A stretch of DNA of 64,000 nt from Cryptosporangium aurantiacum (lineage in GTDB: Bacteria; Actinomycetota; Actinomycetes; Mycobacteriales; Cryptosporangiaceae), in assembly GCF_900143005.1 (NCBI RefSeq), contig NZ_FRCS01000012.1, positions 124,001 through 188,000 on the forward strand, read 5' to 3'. A program made the position numbers and the translations under genes. Numbering within the stretch: position 1 is the stretch's first letter; the number at the start of each line of letters is the position of its first letter. This document shows, piece after piece, positions 62,361-64,000 of this stretch. The notes below the pieces were generated by a model. That model was given only the letters and a program-made list of their open reading frames with translations, was not told the origin of the DNA and made no database searches.

Positions 62361-63721
62361 CCGGACACCTCGCTCTCGCTCACGATCCAGGGGTTGCCGT
62401 CGACGACGCTCTCCGAGCCGACCGGCTCGACGGTGACCGCGGCAGCCGGCCGCGCGTGTCCGTCGAGCAGGAACAATTCCCGGACCGCCGCAGCGTAGCG
62501 GTCTCCGCCAGGGGCCGTAGCCAGCTCTTTCATCCGCACGGTCGGCGTGTGCAGGAGCGTCGACACCACCCGGCGCACGGTCTTCTCCACCTCGCGGCGG
62601 GCGGCGTCGTCGAGGTCGGGCAGCCGGGAGTGCAGCCGATCGAGTTCACCCGCGACGACCTGGTCGGCTCGGGCACGCAGCGCGACCACGGTCGGTGCGA
62701 CCTCGGTCGACCGCTGCCAGGCAGCGAACGCCTCGACCTCGTTCTCGACGATCGACGCCGCGGCGTCGACGGAGGTGGTCGCGGGCTCGTGGGCCAGCGC
62801 GGCGGTGAGCGCCTCGATGTCCAGCACGACGACGCCCGGCAGCATGTCGACCGCGCGCTCGGTGTCGCGCGGCACCGCCAGGTCGAGGATCGCCAGGTCG
62901 GCCGCGTTCGGCCCGCGTGCCTCTAGCGCTGCGGAGACGTCCTGGTACGTGAGCACGGCCTCGGTCGCGCCGGTCGCGGTCACGACGACGTCCGCCTCGG
63001 CCAGGGCCGCCCGGATCTCGGTCAGGTCGCCACCGCGCCCGCCGACGCCCGCGGCGACGCGGTGGGCGGTCTCCGGGGTGCGGTTCAGGACCGTGATGTC
63101 GCCGATGCCGTCGCGGCGGAGCGTGGCGGCGGCGAGCGCCCCCAGGGAACCGGCGCCGACGACCAGTGCGCGGCGGCCGGACAGCGAGCCGACCCGCTCG
63201 GAGCCCAGCCGGAGCGCGGCGGTGACCACCGACTGACCGGCGTGGTCGATGTCGGTGTCGGTGTGGACGCGCTTGCCGACCCGCAGGGCCTGCTGCATCA
63301 CCTCGTGCAGCATCCGGCCCGGTGCGCCGTGGCCGTCCGCGGCGTTGTAGGCCTCGCGCATCTGGCCGAGGATCTGCGGCTCGCCGACGACGAGCGAGTC
63401 CAGCCCGGACACGACCGTGAAGAGGTGCCGCACCGCGGCGTCCGCGTAGTGGACGTAGAGGTGGTCGGCGAGTTCGGCGATGTGGACGCCGGTGCGGGCG
63501 GACAGCACCTGCCCGATCTCGTGCAGCGCGCCGTGGAACGTGTTGACCGCGGCGTAGACCTCCACCCGGTTACAGGTGGAGAGCACGACCGCCTCGGCGA
63601 CGTGCGCACCACTGATCAGCTCGGCCAGCACGCCACCGAGTTCCGGGGACGGCACCGAGGCTCGTTCCAGCAGGCGCACCGGCGCGGTGCGGTGGTTGAG
63701 ACCGACGACGACAACGCTCAT
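62357..63721 (-). CDS. hemA: Glutamyl-tRNA reductase
   Basis: A 454-residue enzyme reducing glutamyl-tRNA to glutamate-1-semialdehyde, the first committed step of heme synthesis by the C5 route (HemL at 42926 is the next). MSVVVVGLNHRTAPVRLLERASV, the catalytic Cys in VVLSTCNRVEVYA near residue 49, and the NADPH motif RRALVVGAGSLGALAAATL are clear. The ATG at 63721 is chosen over an upstream frame extension. It lies 43 bp after rex. Confidence 0.95.
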   Translation of the reverse strand: MSVVVVGLNHRTAPVRLLERASVPSPELGGVLAELISGAHVAEAVVLSTCNRVEVYAAVNTFHGALHEIGQVLSARTGVHIAELADHLYVHYADAAVRHLFTVVSGLDSLVVGEPQILGQMREAYNAADGHGAPGRMLHEVMQQALRVGKRVHTDTDIDHAGQSVVTAALRLGSERVGSLSGRRALVVGAGSLGALAAATLRRDGIGDITVLNRTPETAHRVAAGVGGRGGDLTEIRAALAEADVVVTATGATEAVLTYQDVSAALEARGPNAADLAILDLAVPRDTERAVDMLPGVVVLDIEALTAALAHEPATTSVDAAASIVENEVEAFAAWQRSTEVAPTVVALRARADQVVAGELDRLHSRLPDLDDAARREVEKTVRRVVSTLLHTPTVRMKELATAPGGDRYAAAVRELFLLDGHARPAAAVTVEPVGSESVVDGNPWIVSESEVSG

Positions 63722-63764
63722 GCCAGGTGCACGCTCCGCTCGGGGCTCCCGGTTCGATACAGGC

Positions 63765-64000
63765 TCACTGACCGACGACCTCCCGGGCATCGACTCGGGG
63801 AGCCGGCAGTGGCGTCACGGTGCCGCTGGCGGCCGACGGCACCGTGTTGCTGCCGTTGACACCCGTTCCGTTCACACCGGATCGGCCCCCGGCGCTGTCC
63901 GCCTTCCGCTGCTCGTGGAAGGAGAGGATCTGCAGCTCCAGCGCGAGATCGACCTTGCGGACGTCGACCCCGTCGGGGACCTGCAGGACGCAGGGGGCGA
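63765..64000 (-). CDS. rex: Redox-sensing repressor Rex, C-terminal part
   Basis: Only the last 77 codons are inside the window. The visible sequence runs APCVLQVPDGVDVRKVDL, then LALELQILSFHEQRK, which is the conserved C-terminal swap helix of Rex, followed by a Gly/Asn/Pro-rich tail ending REVVGQ. Rex binds DNA when NADH is low and represses respiratory genes. The order rex-hemA-hemC-hemD is the same as in Streptomyces. A matching operator is present upstream of menJ at 6245. Confidence 0.85.
   Translation of the reverse strand, partial: APCVLQVPDGVDVRKVDLALELQILSFHEQRKADSAGGRSGVNGTGVNGSNTVPSAASGTVTPLPAPRVDAREVVGQ

Overview
The window is about 70% GC, densely coded, with many GTG starts and many four-base stop/start overlaps (GTGA, ATGA). 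Together with nuo genes, mycothiol-dependent formaldehyde detoxification, BldC, a SARP regulator, HelD and a rex-hemACD operon, this points to a filamentous actinomycete. A Frankineae/Cryptosporangium-type or Streptomyces-related lineage is likely; the genus is an inference only.

Layout. 1-4632 (-) holds the start of a complex I operon, nuoA-B-C-D-E, with nuoE running off the left edge. 4789-12647 holds menaquinone-tail genes and neighbours: menJ (-), a Cu-SOD-like lipoprotein (+), ubiE/menG (-), an SCP2 protein and an acyl-CoA ligase (+), a polyprenyl diphosphate synthase and a MerR regulator (-). 12693-22100 carries the futalosine genes mqnC, mqnA and mqnE (-), mixed with a sulfite-oxidase-like membrane enzyme, a CBM48 protein, a HelD-type ATPase and a Uma2 nuclease. 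22121-33363 is a more variable stretch: cell-wall hydrolase, Pro/Ala-rich membrane protein, MarR/DUF6069 pair, MalY-type lyase, an unrecognised P-loop protein, a cysteine desulfhydrase/threonine dehydratase pair, an AsnC regulator and bldC. 33383-36383 is mqnL-mqnP-mqnM (-). 36459-44245 holds an NlpC/P60 hydrolase behind a c-di-AMP riboswitch, then cytochrome c maturation (resA-ccdA-resB-ccsB) and hemL. 44391-51210 holds carbonic anhydrase, a secreted protein, an FAD oxidoreductase, mycothiol-dependent formaldehyde dehydrogenase with an MBL hydrolase, a DUF2157-like protein and a lytic transglycosylase. 51192-56448 (-) is a SARP regulator, a tiny three-repeat peptide gene, an MFS exporter and a TPR protein. 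56689-64000 holds a membrane Ser/Thr kinase and then rex-hemA-hemC-hemD-hemB (-), with rex cut by the right edge.

How it fits together. Most of the window serves the respiratory chain: quinone head group (mqnA, E, C, L, P, M), tail synthesis and saturation (polyprenyl synthase, menJ), ring methylation (ubiE), a quinone-reducing complex (nuo), and heme plus cytochrome c assembly. Rex, the NADH/NAD+ sensor, lies at the right edge, and a near-consensus Rex operator lies upstream of menJ-nuo. From recalled gene order, the block resembles the mycobacterial hemACDB...hemL-ccs...menG-menJ-grcC1 region, but with futalosine-pathway genes where the classical men genes sit. mqnB/mqnX and mqnD are not in the window.

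The most unusual features are: (i) the 47-codon gene at 53355-53498, three tandem 13-residue repeats between a SARP regulator and an MFS exporter; (ii) two 73-bp elements with conserved inverted ends and unrelated centres of equal length, at the 5' ends of mqnC and the kinase gene; (iii) interleaved inverted repeats upstream of the SCP2 gene; (iv) a shared family of long palindromic terminators.
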